Shown here: in pieces, positions 1 to 12,036 of the stretch
Position numbering within the stretch: position 1 is the stretch's first letter
How the letters are laid out: each line of letters opens with the position of its first letter
Origin: Schizophyllum amplum
Taxonomy: Eukaryota > Basidiomycota > Agaricomycetes > Agaricales > Schizophyllaceae
Direction: 5' to 3'
NCBI GenBank assembly: GCA_007026445.1
Contig: VDMD01000037.1
Coordinates: forward strand, 186,001-250,000
Length of the DNA: 64,000 bases
Program-made: the position numbers and the translations under genes
Notes under the pieces: model-generated
The model's input: only the letters and a program-made list of their open reading frames with translations
What the model was told of the DNA's origin: nothing
Databases searched by the model: none

Positions 1-1
1 T

Positions 2-139
2 GATGTGGACGGACAGGAGGATGAGCTGATGGAAGAGGAGGATGGAGGAGAGGATGAGCTCGTCGACAACGATGAGTTTATGGCGGCTGTGGATGCCGCC
101 GAGGCAGGCGTTGGCCCGGAAGACGCGTTCTCGCCATAA
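2..139 (+). CDS. 3' end of an unidentified protein with an acidic C-terminus (partial)
   Basis: An open frame enters from the left edge and stops at TAA 137-139. The 45 visible residues are very acidic (repeats of Glu/Asp with DELM, EEEDGG and DELVDN) and end in EDAFSP. The codon use and lack of stops look coding. Nothing identifies the protein; acidic tails of this kind are common in nucleolar, chromatin and chaperone proteins, but that is only a general remark. The start and any domain lie outside the window. Confidence 0.6.
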   Translation, partial: DVDGQEDELMEEEDGGEDELVDNDEFMAAVDAAEAGVGPEDAFSP

Positions 140-703
140 CGGTCCAGAAATCGTCGTCCTGCTGGGGCGCGTCTGCGTCCGCGCGATGGAGTCGTTGCGC
201 CGCTCGTGTATGAGGACCTTGCAATCTTTTACTTACTGAATTTCGTTTGTACGCATCGCTGTCGTTGTACGCTACTCGAACCCCACTCTGCATAATTGTT
301 TAAGTTGAGTAATTTATTGGCGCTGTTGTCCTGGTTACCCTGCGATGGATGCGTGGAATGCGTCAGATTAAAGGCCTGCTCAGCTTGTGGATGCCGAAAG
401 TTGAACATGGGCGTGACCAGAGCGTGACTCCACCAGGTGAGAACCTCCAACATAACTTTCTGCAGGTGGTCTTGTACATTCCTTACGCCAAAAGCGACCC
501 ATTTTCGCCTGTGGGAAAGCCGTATCTAGGCCGTATTCAGACATGTTTTAGGCACTATGTTCCCCCTCCCCCCCCCAAAATAAGTCGCTCTGCCACTTCT
601 GTGATGCCTTGAGACGGAGCCAAGGGTCGTGTCGCTTCCACTCATAGGTTACTACATCAAATTGTGGTCTATACGCATGTGCCACCCCGTCCGAATCCCG
701 CCG
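140..703. other. Convergent intergenic region
   Basis: This is the 3' space between the acidic-tail gene and the LigB-like gene on the other strand. It has a C-rich tract near 560-577 and no long convincing ORF. It presumably holds both 3' UTRs and polyadenylation signals. I see nothing else. Confidence 0.5.
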
Positions 704-1983
704 CTAATACCCTAAAGACTCTGCATCTCCAAAGGCAAAGGTAGGGATCCCATAAATATCGTTGATTACTCTTACCGCACCGCCGTCCGCTCCTGCGCCT
801 GCAGCGACGTAAATTGGCACAAAGTGGTCCTCTCGCGGGTGGGACGCGCGGAAAGCGGGATGATCAACCAGATTCATCAACGCCTGTCGCCGCTGCTCGG
901 ACTGCAAAACATATCAGCTTTGCTGCGACCGTGAGAGCATACTCTCCAGCTCACGTCTGCGATTCCGATAGCCTGATGAATGGCTTGATCAAACTCGTGA
1001 TGAACAGGCTTCGCCGTGTCCCGCGAGAAGGACGACCGATCACGCTGGTTGTGCGCAGTGAGGCCGCCCGACAGGACCAAATATCCCTCGCGTCGGAGCT
1101 GTGAGACCGCCTCGCCTACTGCCCAGTTTTTCTGGGGGCTCATGCTCCCGTCGATCGACACCTGGACGATGGGAACTCCGGCAAGCTCTTCGCCGAACAT
1201 CAGGCGGAAGGGGACAAAAACGCCGTGATCGAGTCCAGGACCAGAGAACCCGCGTCCATCTTCGCCGCGGGCCTCCGTCCTGGGTGTCACGCGGGCTTTA
1301 TGGCCAGCCTGTGACGAAAGGCATGATTAGCACAATTGACGCCGGTCTTTCGAGTGTCGGTCAGCGTACCTGCTCGTACAAGCTGACGATGCGCGCAGCT
1401 AAATCCGAATCACCCCGAGACTTGAACTTCAGTTCATACAAATCCGGCGGGAAGTTGAAGTAATCCATGAGCAGCGGATTATCGTCGCCATAGTCCGTCA
1501 CTGAGTACATGATGAATGTTGCGCCAGGTAAAGTCATGTCAATGAATAATAATTACCTAGTGTTTCGCCATAGGTTTCCCAGTGTGCGCTAAACACCACA
1601 ATGGCCTTCGGGTTGTACTTCTCCAGTAGCGCAGGTCCGAAGTCCCTTAGGAACATCGCGAGAGGACCGCGAAGGCCCACCCACTGAGCCATAGCGCCGC
1701 CAAAGAATGTCGGTGGTTTGCCGGCAGGAAAGGCAAGGGCAGGAGAGCCATGGGCGAAGAAGAATGCAGGTATCGCCTCCGGATTACTGGGAAGCGCCTC
1801 TAGCTGAGCGCGCCATCGTGCCTGCTCGGTCGCGAAAGCGGGATTCGACATGTTTGATTCGAGAGCGGGTGCAAGTCTCCGGCCGGAGGATCCAAAGAGC
1901 TGTTTGGAAAGTACGGCGAGGATAGACAGCGCAATGGCAAAGACGTGGTAAGATAGTAGGCCAGATGGTAGGCAAACTTGCAT
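704..1983 (-). CDS. LigB/DODA-type extradiol aromatic-ring-opening dioxygenase
   Basis: Matches the family that includes plant and fungal 4,5-DOPA extradiol dioxygenase, non-haem metal enzymes that cleave catechol rings. At least four exons are visible. Exon 1 carries FFFAHGSPALAF and VVFSAHWE, with the first metal-site histidines. A second exon (about 1353-1520) has SVTDYGDDNPLLMDYFNFPP, a family hallmark. The third has GLDHGVFVPF, with the catalytic His. The last exon (704-about 895) has HPREDHFVPIYVAAGAG, with another conserved His, and ends at 704. A clear GTGAGC...GCAG intron lies near 900-950. The ATG at 1983 adds a hydrophobic stretch of about 25 residues before the domain; a second ATG at 1851 (MSNPAF) would give a normal soluble enzyme, so the longer start could be a membrane or signal segment or simply 5' UTR. 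Substrate is not predictable from sequence. Confidence 0.88.
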
Positions 1984-2352
1984 TCAAGACTGTTCTCGGT
2001 GTGGCCTTTTATGAGTGAAATCTCGTCAAGGGGATGACAAGATGACGAGGCTGACACGCGATGATTATTGTGACGAGAAGACGACGAGAGGAACATGACA
2101 TGACGAAGAAGCAGGAAACAGGCGGGCCGCTGTGCTGCGCTACCCCGTTATTACATTGAGAATTGTCAAGCACAGTCAGGAGGCTTAGCGTCAGTTTCAG
2201 CTTCACATAGAAATCATAGTCAGCCAACGCACACGACGGTTCGACGGCGAGAGACAAGCCAGAGAAGTTTATGTAATCTGGATGACGAGCTAGACAGTCA
2301 TGTGACAATCGCGTGATACATCGAGACGCCGTTGACCTTGTTCTCGACCGCC
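1984..2352. promoter_or_regulatory. Divergent promoter region
   Basis: The 369 bases between two divergent starts (LigB-like gene leftward, FAD oxidoreductase rightward) must contain both promoters. I see no clear TATA box or operator. The shared promoter makes co-expression possible but the sequence does not show it. Confidence 0.4.
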
Positions 2353-4158
2353 ATGCGCGCCTTATCGATGTCGCTTCTCTTGCTTCTGGCACCTCTCATG
2401 TCCGTTTTAGCCGTCCCGACGAATCAGTATGAGAATACGCAGGCCGTCTTTACGCGCCCGGAGGCCGCTAACTTCCTGCGCGCTGCTGGCCTGCCTGTAC
2501 CGAATCCGACGAAGTCGTTTTGGATTGATAGCGCGCCGGACGCGAACCCCCTAGCCAAGGAGGGGAGTGAGGGGCCATTAACTACGGATGCGGATGTGTG
2601 CATCATTGGGTCAGGCATGACTGGCGTGTCGGCGGCGTATGCGTTCTCGAAGTTGGAAGAGGGATTGAAAGTGGTGATTCTGGAGGCGCGCGACTTCTGT
2701 AAGATCCTTTCTACTTATTTTGGATGATATGTCAAGCTGATTGGACGGGTTTATAGGCTCTGCAGCAACTGGTAGGCGTCATGGGCTTTATCGCACAATT
2801 AATGCATGCTCAAAATCGAAATACAGGTCGCAACGGAGGGCATTTGACGCCCGCCCTCACCGAGTATTTTGCTCAGAAGCAAGTATTGTACGGCACGGAG
2901 GAGACTCTGAAGGACTACGCGCTCGAGAACTACACGGCGTCGGAAATTGTTAAAGTCATTCACGAAAATGGTCTGGAAGATAAGGTGGACCTCGTTGAGG
3001 GCGGGCATATCACGCTCCTCGTCACGGATATTGAGTACGAGGAAGCGAGGGCCGACTATGCGGCGGCGACGGCAGCCGGGCAGGACACCAGTGCCGTCAC
3101 CTGGATGGCCGAAGAGGAAATGGCGAAGGTCAGCATGCCTGCGTCAATCTTCGCGCTCGTTTATCGTCGTTCTCACGTTGTTATTTGTTTTCCGCTGTCC
3201 ATAGACTCACGGCGTCTCCTTCCCTGCCGTGCGCATCCCCGCGCACAACCTCTGGCCGCTCAAGATTGTAACCCAGCTCTTCCGCCTCGCTTCTCGTACA
3301 CTCGACCTCTCGCTGCACACACGCACACCCGCTATCGCAGTCACCCCTGTTGATGCAGGCGAGCGGCGATGGTCAGTACAAACGCCCCGCGGCGCCGTAG
3401 CTTGCACCTCTGTCTTGCACGCCACAAATGCCTACGCCAGTCACTTGTTGCCCCACCTCGCGGGCGCGGCGGGCATTGTGCCAACGCGCGGACACGTCGC
3501 CGCGCTGCGCGCCGCGGCGCCCCTCGAGGACCTCACTACGGCAAGCTGGGATAGCAATGAGGGCTCCGAGTATTGGTTCCCGCGGCCCCTGCGTCGGTCG
3601 GATAAGGAGAACACGACGAACCCGCTGGTCATCGTGGGAGGCGGGCGCGAAGTGGCGGTGCCTACGTACGAGACGGGCATTTACGACGATAGCACGATGA
3701 ACGAGGTGGTGACTGCGGCGCTGCGCGACGTGTTACCGGGCCTGTTCCCTGAAAAGTATGAGAAAGGACGCGAGCCGGAGATGGAATGGACGGGGATTAT
3801 GGGATTCACGAAGCTGGGCGTGCCATTTGTGAGTATCATATCTGTCAGTACGAATTGTCTGGCTCACTCACGATCCTCCCTACAGGTTGGCCCTGTGATT
3901 GACAAGACACGGGAGGATGCGCCGTCATACGAGGGGCAGTACATCTCTGCAGGGTACACAGGTCATGGAATGCCAAAGGCGTACGCCTGGTACGTTCAGC
4001 CTTTGTCATGCGATGTACGGCGCCCTGACACACTGTACAGTGGGGAGGCAGTGGCGTCAATGATTGTCGCAGATATGAAGAACGAGACATGGGAACAACC
4101 TGCTTGGCTTCCTCATAGATATTTGACGACGGCGAGGAATGGGCTGACGGGGCTCTGA
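2353..4158 (+). CDS. Secreted FAD-dependent oxidoreductase, D-amino-acid-oxidase (DAO) fold
   Basis: The ATG at 2353 is chosen because it starts a typical signal peptide (MRALSMSLLLLLAPLMSVLA). After a short spacer comes the Rossmann dinucleotide motif CIIGSGMTGVSAAYAF at about residues 83-98, followed by VVILEARD, the beta2 end that binds FAD ribose. A second exon begins with TGRNGGHLTPALTEYF, the GRNGGH motif typical of the fungal DAO branch. The downstream exon (from about 3205) includes VLHATNAYASHLLP, VIVGGGRE and, after an intron near 3832-3885, the C-terminal GYTGHGMPKAYA motif contacting the flavin. Introns lie near 2700-2820, 3129-3205, 3830-3885 and 3990-4041. Stop at 4156-4158. The family oxidises amines or amino acids with release of hydrogen peroxide; the actual substrate is unknown. 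An extracellular, peroxide-producing role is plausible in a wood-decay fungus but is inference. Confidence 0.85.
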
Positions 4159-4416
4159 AGAGGCTGCATGGTGATAGGCGGTCGAGCGCCGCGTATCCCG
4201 AGTTTCAGGGTCAGCGAAAATGGCTGTAAATCCGCCTCCCTCGATGTGAGCAATGCGATTGCGTTGATCTTACAATATAAAGTAAGCGAGAGGCAAGTAG
4301 AAGAGAAGACATCATTTCCTGATTGTGCACCTCTGGTGCACCTTCTTTCAACCGGTAAATATGTAGAAGTACAGAAGACTTGACACCATAGCTCGACTGC
4401 GTACATCAGGATTTCT

Positions 4417-5027
4417 TCAATAACCTAGCACGATGACGACGGGTAACATTAACAGCGCCCAGGCGACGGACGGGGCTTGCATCGGTAGGGCGGCATCGCT
4501 GTCTCCACCAGCAGAAGTCGAAGATGATGTGCTCGAGCTCGTTGAAGTCCCGCTTGAGCTGCTGCTTCCAGTAGATGGCACTGTGGCGGTGGCCGCGCTC
4601 GTCGTCGTTGAGACGCTGCTTGCGGACGTCCCCGTCGAGCTGGGGGTGATGACGGAGGACGATGACGAGCTGTCGCTTATGGTCCTCGTCGACGTCAGTG
4701 ACGCAGGCGGGGACAGAGTGACGGGAATGGTCGAGGTTCCAGTATCGGTTGTGCAGGGGCCATGGTTAGTGGTTGACCTGGGTATGAGAGACCAAGTGAT
4801 GATAGATGTACGGCGACGAACGAAATGGAGACATAGCACAGCGATAAAGAGAGTTTAGTTCGTACTTGGGTCCAGGAACAGAGGACGTACGATGAGTCAG
4901 ATATGGAAATTAGGGTAGAGTACACGCTCGTGGGGAACTCCACGGTCTCCGTGTTCGTGTTCTGCGCACTGACGGCGCGTAGCACGCCGACAGTCACCAG
5001 CACTACAATTCCTTGCGCGATGCGCAT
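4417..5027 (-). CDS. Small GPI-anchored Ser/Thr-rich cell-surface protein
   Basis: Exon 1 starts at ATG 5027 (MRIAQGIVVLVTVGVLRAVSAQ), a signal peptide with cleavage after SA-Q. It continues to SSYVLCSWTQ. An intron (GTACGAAC...ACCCAG) ends near 4780. Exon 2 starts STTNHGPCTTDTG and becomes a long Ser/Thr-rich stretch, then ends with APSVAWALLMLPVVIVLGY, a hydrophobic tail preceded by small residues (SAGGD), as required for GPI attachment. The few cysteines could pair. This is a common fungal cell-wall or surface protein layout; no enzymatic domain is visible. About 150 residues. It converges with the FAD oxidoreductase. Confidence 0.75.
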
Positions 5028-5945
5028 TGTTTTTGATGTGTGATGTCCCACGTACATAGATGACGGACGCGAGAGGGAAGGAATGCTTGGATAAAGCGGC
5101 CTCACCGGTCACCGGTCACCCCGCGACCACAGCTGATCACTGCTGGTCAGGTGAACGCGCCGCGCAAACTCTCCGAAGGAGAAACTGCCGGTGGCCTTGC
5201 TAGACGCGTCGAGCTCATGTATATGAGGTCCAGAGGAAGGGACATTGGAGTAGTCCAATCACGGTGAGATAGGACATGAAAGACGAGTTCAAGCTGTTTG
5301 TTTGTGCAAATCAAGCAAACAATGAATATTGATCGCGATCACTTTCCTCTTTCTTTCTCGTCACTTCATGTTCCTCTCGTGTTCCTTTCTTCACTCGTCT
5401 CTCGGTATCATTCTTCCTTCCGCATATACTCAACGACGCTCTTAAGTGGCATCTCATCTAACACTCTTTGCCATGGGGAATCCGGATGCGAAGGGACCTT
5501 TTCGCAGTCCTCTTTGGCACGAACAAGCCTACGCCGTCTGTCCATTACTCCAGCGGCGGCGAGCACGTCCATCACGTCTCTCATTTCCCAAGACATGGAG
5601 TTGAGACATCCGGGGATTCAGATGTTGTACGCTGAAATCCGGGAGTCTGAAGTAGGACATGGTCTCTGGTTTGCCATGCCGTTCGCGCAATGAATATTGT
5701 TCGATGTCGAGGGCCGAGGCTCACGCGCACGATTAGACTGCAATTCAACAAAGTTACTCGAATCGCGAGCCCCCAATGGAGCTTTGAGCTGCCGACGTGC
5801 CTGACTTCTGGTGGGTCAAGCTCCACAAAACCTATGCTTAGCTGTTGGCGAGGTAGTATTCTCTATGGGTGCAGAACGGCCATAGAAACACGCGGTGTGG
5901 CCTTATCGATATGCCATTCTACTCGACCCTTTGCATCCTGCAACC
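5028..5945. other. Intergenic region with one weak ORF
   Basis: Upstream of both the GPI protein and the P450, so it holds two promoters. A minus-strand ATG ORF of 62 codons at 5408-5596 ends in a plausible charged segment (QRVLDEMPLKSVVEYMRKEE) but has no recognisable homology and no clear partner exon. I do not call it a gene. Confidence 0.35.
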
Positions 5946-8096
5946 ATGCTCCTCCTTTACGCGCAAGATATCGCTGTCTGTGTCCTTCTCTATGCTTTGT
6001 TTCTGCGCTTGAAGCGGTCCGGGAGAGCGCTGCCTCTCCCCCCCGGTCCTCCAGCCGAGCCGCTTCTTGGGCATATGCGCGTCGTGCCTTTGAAGGATAC
6101 AGAGCGCGCATACTCTAGGTGGAGCAAGGAGTATAGTACGTTCGGCCGTTGACGGTATATCTATCATGGCAGCAAGCTCACAATGTATTTGTGCAGACTC
6201 CGATGTCATCCATGTCAACGTTCTCGGGCAGCCCATTATCGTCCTCCATAGCATTGGAGCGGCAACAGAGCTTCTTGAAAAGCGCGGCGCGATATACAGC
6301 GATCGGCCGCAATTTACGTTCTTTGACATGTGCGTACTGTCTCAATCGAGCCATTATCCGGATACGATGCTTACACCTGAGCAGGTTCGGGTGGTACGAG
6401 GATCTGCTCCTCGTAGGGTCCAATGACCCTTCGTTCGCCCATCTCCGAAGGCAGTTCCAGAACTACTTCGCGAAGTCCGAAGTATTGCAATACGCTGCCG
6501 TCCAGATGAGTGAGGCGCACAAGCTCGTCAAACGTATTATTGAAGACCCGGAGCGATGGCAAGACTACTTGCAAATGTGAGGATGTGATCGTATTTCGTG
6601 CGATAAACGCATCTCGATCTTGACTCTGCCAGGTTCAGCACCGCTATCATCATCCAGATTATCACCGGCCATGAGATCCAGACGCGCGACGATCCCTACC
6701 TGCAGATCGCCCACGATGTGTGTCAGACCTCACTCGGAGGAGGCCCAGTCGGTGCAACCGGCGTTGACCTTTGTCCATTCTGTACGTGAATACCACCGTC
6801 ATACATCGCCACTGTTGTGCTGATCAAGCCAGTGCGCTACCTCCCCAGCTGGTGCGACCCAACAGGCTCTACAGCCTTCGTGCGTAAGTGGCGCTTCGCC
6901 ATAGAAAGACTTTACAACGTACCGTATGAGCGCGTGAGCGCGGACGTGAAAGCAGGCATAGCACAGCCGTCGCTAATTCTGTCCGCCATGGCAGAGATGG
7001 AGGCGCAAGAGGAGGGGGATAGGACGATGACGGAGGATCGGATCAAGGGATTGTGTGCAGCATCGTACGCGGGTAAGCCGTCTCGTCTAGCCCTTGCTCG
7101 GAGAGACTGACGCCATCTTCGCTCGATAGCTGGAGCGGATACTGTGAGTTCTTTCTTTTTTCTATCGGATGGCCACATAATAATTGCGACTCAAAGACAT
7201 TCAATATCCTTCTGATTTTTGTTTTCGGGATTGTAAATCATCCTGAGGTCCAAGAGCGCGCTCGGACGGAGTTGAACGCTGTCGTAGGGCCTGATCGGCT
7301 GCCCGATCTCGCCGACCGGAAAGACCTGCCGTACGTCGAGCGCGTGATGTTAGAGAGCTTCAGGTAGGCCATTTATGATCAATGCCTCGCACATTTCTTA
7401 CTCAACCTCTTGTAGATTCTGGCCAGTCACACCCTTGGGTACGCCACTAGAATGCGCGAGGCAACGTCGTGCCCTGTGATAAATTTTAACCCAGGCGCAC
7501 CGCACAAGTCTACGGAGGACGACGTTTACAATGGAATGCACATCCCTAAGGTGCGCTTGATGATAAAGGAGACTTATCTAGTTACGCACATTGTGTCCCT
7601 AGGGATCTATCGTTCTCTTCAACGTCTTCGCCATGACGCGCGACGAGTCCGTGTATGCAGACCCCTGGCATTTCGATCCCGATAGATACCTCCCATGCGA
7701 GGAAGGCGGACGAGGCGAGCTATTGCCTTCCGCGCACTTTGGTTTTGGAAGACGGTGGGTTCCGAGATGATGTGCGCTTGAAAAACTCTGAATTCACACG
7801 CATCTTGCAGTATATGCCCAGGCCGCTTCCTTGGAGAGGCCTCCGTTTTCATTGCCATTGCAACGATGCTGCACGCACTTACCATCCACAAGGCCAAGGA
7901 CGAGCAAGGGAACGAGATCACGGTCGACCCGAGGACAGCGGTGTATACGACGGGACTTGCGAGGTACGCCTAGACTGCCATAACACCAGATGCAGTCTGT
8001 TGAATATAGCGAAGTCACCCGGAGACCGTCGTTTGCAACATGCTACCGACAAGCGAACACTCGAAAAGGCTAGCAACGGCGTACAATTCCGCATGA
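5946..8096 (+). CDS. Cytochrome P450 monooxygenase, multi-intron
   Basis: A class II, ER-anchored fungal P450 built from about ten exons. ATG 5946 opens a membrane anchor (MLLLYAQDIAVCVLLYALFL) followed by the proline hinge LPLPPGPPAEPLLGHM. Later exons give DRPQFTFFDM, FGWYEDLLL and AGADT in the I-helix. The ExxR motif is ESFR near 7360. PVTPLG is joined to PHKSTEDDVYNGMHIPKG over a short intron. The PERF-like DPWHFDPDRYLP follows. The haem loop is complete when FGFGRR is spliced to ICPGRF (intron about 7759-7807), so the cysteine thiolate ligand is present. The last exon reads SHPETVVCNMLPTSEHSKRL and stops at 8094-8096. The sequence resembles the large basidiomycete groups near CYP5144/CYP64-like enzymes; the exact family and substrate cannot be read from here. 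The acceptor of the last intron (GCGAAG) is my choice because it restores the usual P450 C-terminus. Confidence 0.88.
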
Positions 8097-8284
8097 TCCA
8101 CGGCGAAGCAATGTCTATGACTTACGCGACAGATGGCGAGCGACATAAGACTAGCTGTACTTTCAATCATTTGCCTCACTGCAGCCGAGATATGCACCTC
8201 TGTCCCCTCACCCTGCGCTCTTCCACCATTTGCAAACTGTTAGCGCCCACCATACACTGTCACCGATATCCGTAACTAGAACGG

Positions 8285-11200
8285 TCAGGGTGAGGCCAGA
8301 CGGTCGAGCAGCTTCCCGCGGTTGCGAATGTTGGTATTTGCCTTGCCACCCCAGCCTTTACTCCTGTTGCTGTTGCTGTTGCTGTTATTGTTGGTGCGCC
8401 CGCCGCGACCTTGTCCGTGATTCGGCGGCGCGCGGTCACCCAGACGGGACACCAATAATCCCTTGCTGTTACCCTGCGCCGGTATAGCGGGTGAATGGTA
8501 CTCCGACACCATGTTCCCTCCACGAGGTTCGTATTCGAGCAAGTCGTGTTTCGGAGCATCATGTGGCGGCGAGTGAGAATAGTCGTTGAAGTGATCGTTG
8601 CCGCTGTGGTAGGACGGTCCCTCGTAAGACGACCGTTTGCCATCGTAACCCGCGTTACTCGATGCCTGCGGAGAGACGGGCTCATCAACGTTGTTCGCGG
8701 CTGACCAGTCGCGACGATCGCTATGACTCTGCGTTCGGGGTCGCTGCGCCGGACGCTCGCCGTGATCGTCCTCCCGCGGTCGCTTCTGACCCAAGGTATA
8801 CGCGGGCGCCGACCGATGAGCATCGGTCGGATACGGTCGAGTACGCGACCTAGGCGACCGAGACGTAGTGCCGTACGAGTTCGGCGGTCGAGTGTAGGTC
8901 GGCGGAGATGGACGGTAGTGTCTGTCCTCTGATCGCATCGTTAGACTAGGGTTGGGCGGCCTACTCTGAGGGGCCATGTCACGCGACGGTGACCGTGGTG
9001 CGTACTTATCGGTTCCTAGGTTTGGCGCAGGATGGGCGTGGACATAACGAGGTTCACTCGTGTATGACGAGAGCTGACCACCCGCTGCTTGTGCTCCCCA
9101 AGACTCGTGACGCGCGGTGCTTATAGACGCAGAAGGAGGGGGAGACAGCGGCGGTGTCCGCGGGCCACAAGAAACAGGCTGCGACGCTGGCGGCCGTACA
9201 GCTGCAGAGGACTTCGTAGCCGTCGACTGCGACGCATTCGCATACGCATTCGGCGCAGCTGTAGGCTGTGAACGGGGGCTCGATGCGGCTGAGGGTAGTC
9301 CAAATTGAGGCAGAATCGCTTCATCGGCGGTCGGGTTCGTGGACGATGGTCGCATGTTGGTGGGCAAAGTTGATGATCGACGCTCATCAGCCTTCAGCAG
9401 TGGTTGAACAGGGGTGGGTGCTTTCTGCTGCTGTTGCTGGTCGGAATGCCCCTGCTTCGAGTCGGCCTTCGTCGGAACCGGCGGTGCAGGCATCTTCTTC
9501 GCTCCTCCTTCTTGCGGTGGGGGCCCGGATGAGGCCAGCGATTGAGCGAGCGACGGCTCCGCAAGTTCCTGCTCGACCGGTCCAGCGGCCGAGGCCTGGC
9601 GATCAGAGTCGAACTTGGCGGCAGCTTGCCCGTGAGCTGATGCGCTCGGCGGCGCGCGACCTCCCTGCTTCGCGTCCGTCTGCCTCGTTTGGTTCATCAC
9701 GACGGGTATTAGGGGGAGGCCTTCCTTCGGTGGCATGGGAGTCGACGCGGATGGATCTTGGGACGAGGGCCTCGTCCGGAACCCCAGCTGTGTGGCCGCA
9801 ACAACACCCTCAGGCGGCGTATCCAACCCTAGCTTGACGTTCCCGGACTGCGCACCCTTGATGTCCTTAGCCTCTGCCTTCTTCTTGACGCCGTCCGCCA
9901 CAGAGTACGGCACGGTCTTCGTCGACAGCGAGCTGAGTGATGCTTCCAAGACGGGCAACGTGGGCGATGGCGTAGCCGGCTTATGTTCCGCGGTGGCTGG
10001 CGCCAGAGGACCGACTGACTGCGTTTGCTGCGCACGTTTAGCGCGAATCTTTGCAGCTGCCTCTTGATTGGCGCGTTCCTTGTCCTCCTGGACCTTCCTA
10101 CGCTTCACGGCCTGCTGCCGCGTCAGTTCTGCGTAATGTTCGTCCTCACGTTGCTTCGCCTCCACCGCCGCGCGCTCTGCCACGAGTTTCTCCTGTTCAG
10201 CCTCTCGTTGCTTCGCCTCCTTCTCCGAAGCCAAGCGTGCACGGCGAGCCGTTTCCTCCCTGTCCGCCAATTCCTTCTGTGCTGCTGCCTCTCGCTGCGC
10301 CGCTGCCTCCAACTCCGCGACGGCCGGCGCCGCTAATGCCTTCCCCCAGGCCTGTCCCGTGGTCTCTTGTTCCATCACGGCCGTCTCTCGATTGGGATGC
10401 TCTGCCCGCTCCATTTGCCGCTTCTGCGACCCCCGAGGTCGGGGGTCCCCGGGATCCGCATGAAGAGCCAGTGAATGGGTTGGAAGCGATTGAGCGAGTT
10501 GGGCAAGGATGGTTGAGTGGACGTTGTTTGTACCGTGCGGCTGAGGCGCGACTGGCGCGCCATCCGTCCGGGTCTGTGCGTGCTCATGCGTGCGAGCAGC
10601 GCCATCCTGATGCTGAATATGATGTTGTGGCAAAGCATCTGAGATGGATGGAGATAGTGCCGGCTGAGTCGCAGCTGACGGTTGGTGAGGTGCTGCCGAG
10701 GGCTGACCCGCCGTTGTCGAGGACTGATGAGTCGATTCCTGAAGTTGACGCGAAGCTGAAGGAAGCCGATGTGATGGTTGACCTGACGCTGCCCCCATTC
10801 TCGCTTCCATGCGAGGCTGCGTGTCCTGGTCGATGTCCATAGGCACACTATAGTCGGCGTCGCCCAGTTGATGAGCAGCGCGCTGAAGACCAGCAGCGCC
10901 ACCGGGAAGGCATGTGGCGTCGCTCCAAAGCCCAGCAGCGCCGTCCTGAAGACCAGCAATATCGCGCGCAGGCCCAGCAGATGGCGCAAAGTTGGCGTCT
11001 CGTAAATCTCCGATGCATCGATTCGGACGCGCCAGGTCGCTATGAAGCAATGCCGCCCTCGACATCCACTCCGTCTGCTGCGAAGCCGTCGTCGTAGACA
11101 TAGCCAGTGGATCATTCGCACATCGCTGAGCCTCCTCCGCCATCTGTATCGCGTTGTACAGCGCATCAGACGACGATACAGCCGCCTCGTGCGCAGCCTC

Positions 11201-12036
11201 CGCCTCCTGTAAAACTAAACGCGCGGCAGCTACCGCAGACTGCGTCGCCGCGCGCGTCATCAGGCTCGCCTTGTGCGCGCTGCGGAGGTCTGTGAGGGTC
11301 ATGCCGAATTGCGCTACGTCGCGCACGGGGGCGACGTCGACCGAGGGGGCGGGATCGCCAGCGACGCGGACATCCGGTTGCTCGACTCCTGATGTTCAGG
11401 GTGTATATGAGCAGGTGTCGAGGCTGGGGCCCGATGGCTCTGAGGTGGGGTGGGCACTGAAGCGCTGCTGCTGTTGACGTCATCCCTCGAGGGAGACGGC
11501 CGCACAGAGGCTGGATATTGGAGTTGGAGGGCGTCCGTAGGTGCGGTGGAGGTGACACTATCGTTGGAAAGGGCTACTGGAAGACTAGGAGGGGGAGGTG
11601 CGGAGGCGAAGAGAGGTGCGGCTGGGGTTGCGTGCGAGGTCAGTGCCGAGGTTTGGAAAGAGGGAAACGTTTTGTCGGAAGATTGACCGGCCTCGCGACT
11701 TGTAGCGTGCTCCGGGCTTGCCAATGTCTGAGGCAGTGAGTTTCTTTGAGTACGCAGGTGAGGCGGTGCGAAGGCGGCTTCGGAGGCGGATGTATGCGCC
11801 GCTGATAGAGAGACGGTATCATGTTCATCCTCTTGGTCGGCGTCCATCCCGTTGGTGTATGCCCCGTTTTGCGATGCGTCGCCAGCAGAGATGTCGGAGA
11901 AGCGGCTCAGGAGTATAGGCGGGCGGCCGATGAAGTTGAATCTGAATCCGGAAATGCTTGGAGGGGGTTGGGATTTGGCGTGTTGCTCGTTGCAAGCGAC
12001 GCCGACATAGGAATCCAAAGATGTCGTTAGCTTCAC
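8285..12036 (-). CDS. Long low-complexity protein with coiled coil and RGG/Asn-rich C-terminus (5' end uncertain)
   Basis: Two open frames make one gene. The downstream frame (8285-about 11395) is about 1,000 codons long. It contains an Ala/Gln/Glu-rich helix (EAEAAHEAAVSSSDAL), a long Arg/Glu/Lys coiled-coil block (about 10040-10330), then Ser/Pro/Gln-rich disordered sequence. The tail is Gly/Arg/Asn-rich (GQGRGGRTNNNSNSNSNRSKG) and ends NIRNRGKLLDRLASP. The upstream frame (11314-12036) is Ser/Pro-rich with SISGFRFNFIGRPP. A small intron near 11395-11455, with acceptor CATCAG, must join them because the frames differ; the donor is uncertain. The first ATG is not secure: the frame at 12036 opens with GTG, so an exon further upstream is likely. 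The RGG tail suggests RNA binding or condensate formation, which is inference. Convergent with the P450. Confidence 0.6.
8361..8391. repeat. Trinucleotide (CTG/TTG) microsatellite inside coding sequence
   Basis: A run of CTGTTGCTGTTG units. On the minus strand it encodes alternating Asn and Ser near the C-terminus of the low-complexity protein (NNNSNSNSNRS). Length polymorphism between strains would be expected. Confidence 0.6.

Noticed and set aside
4433..4858. Plus-strand ORF of 141 codons
   Set aside because: Antisense of the Ser/Thr-rich GPI protein. Its acidic, Val/Leu-rich composition is the mirror of Ser/Thr codons.
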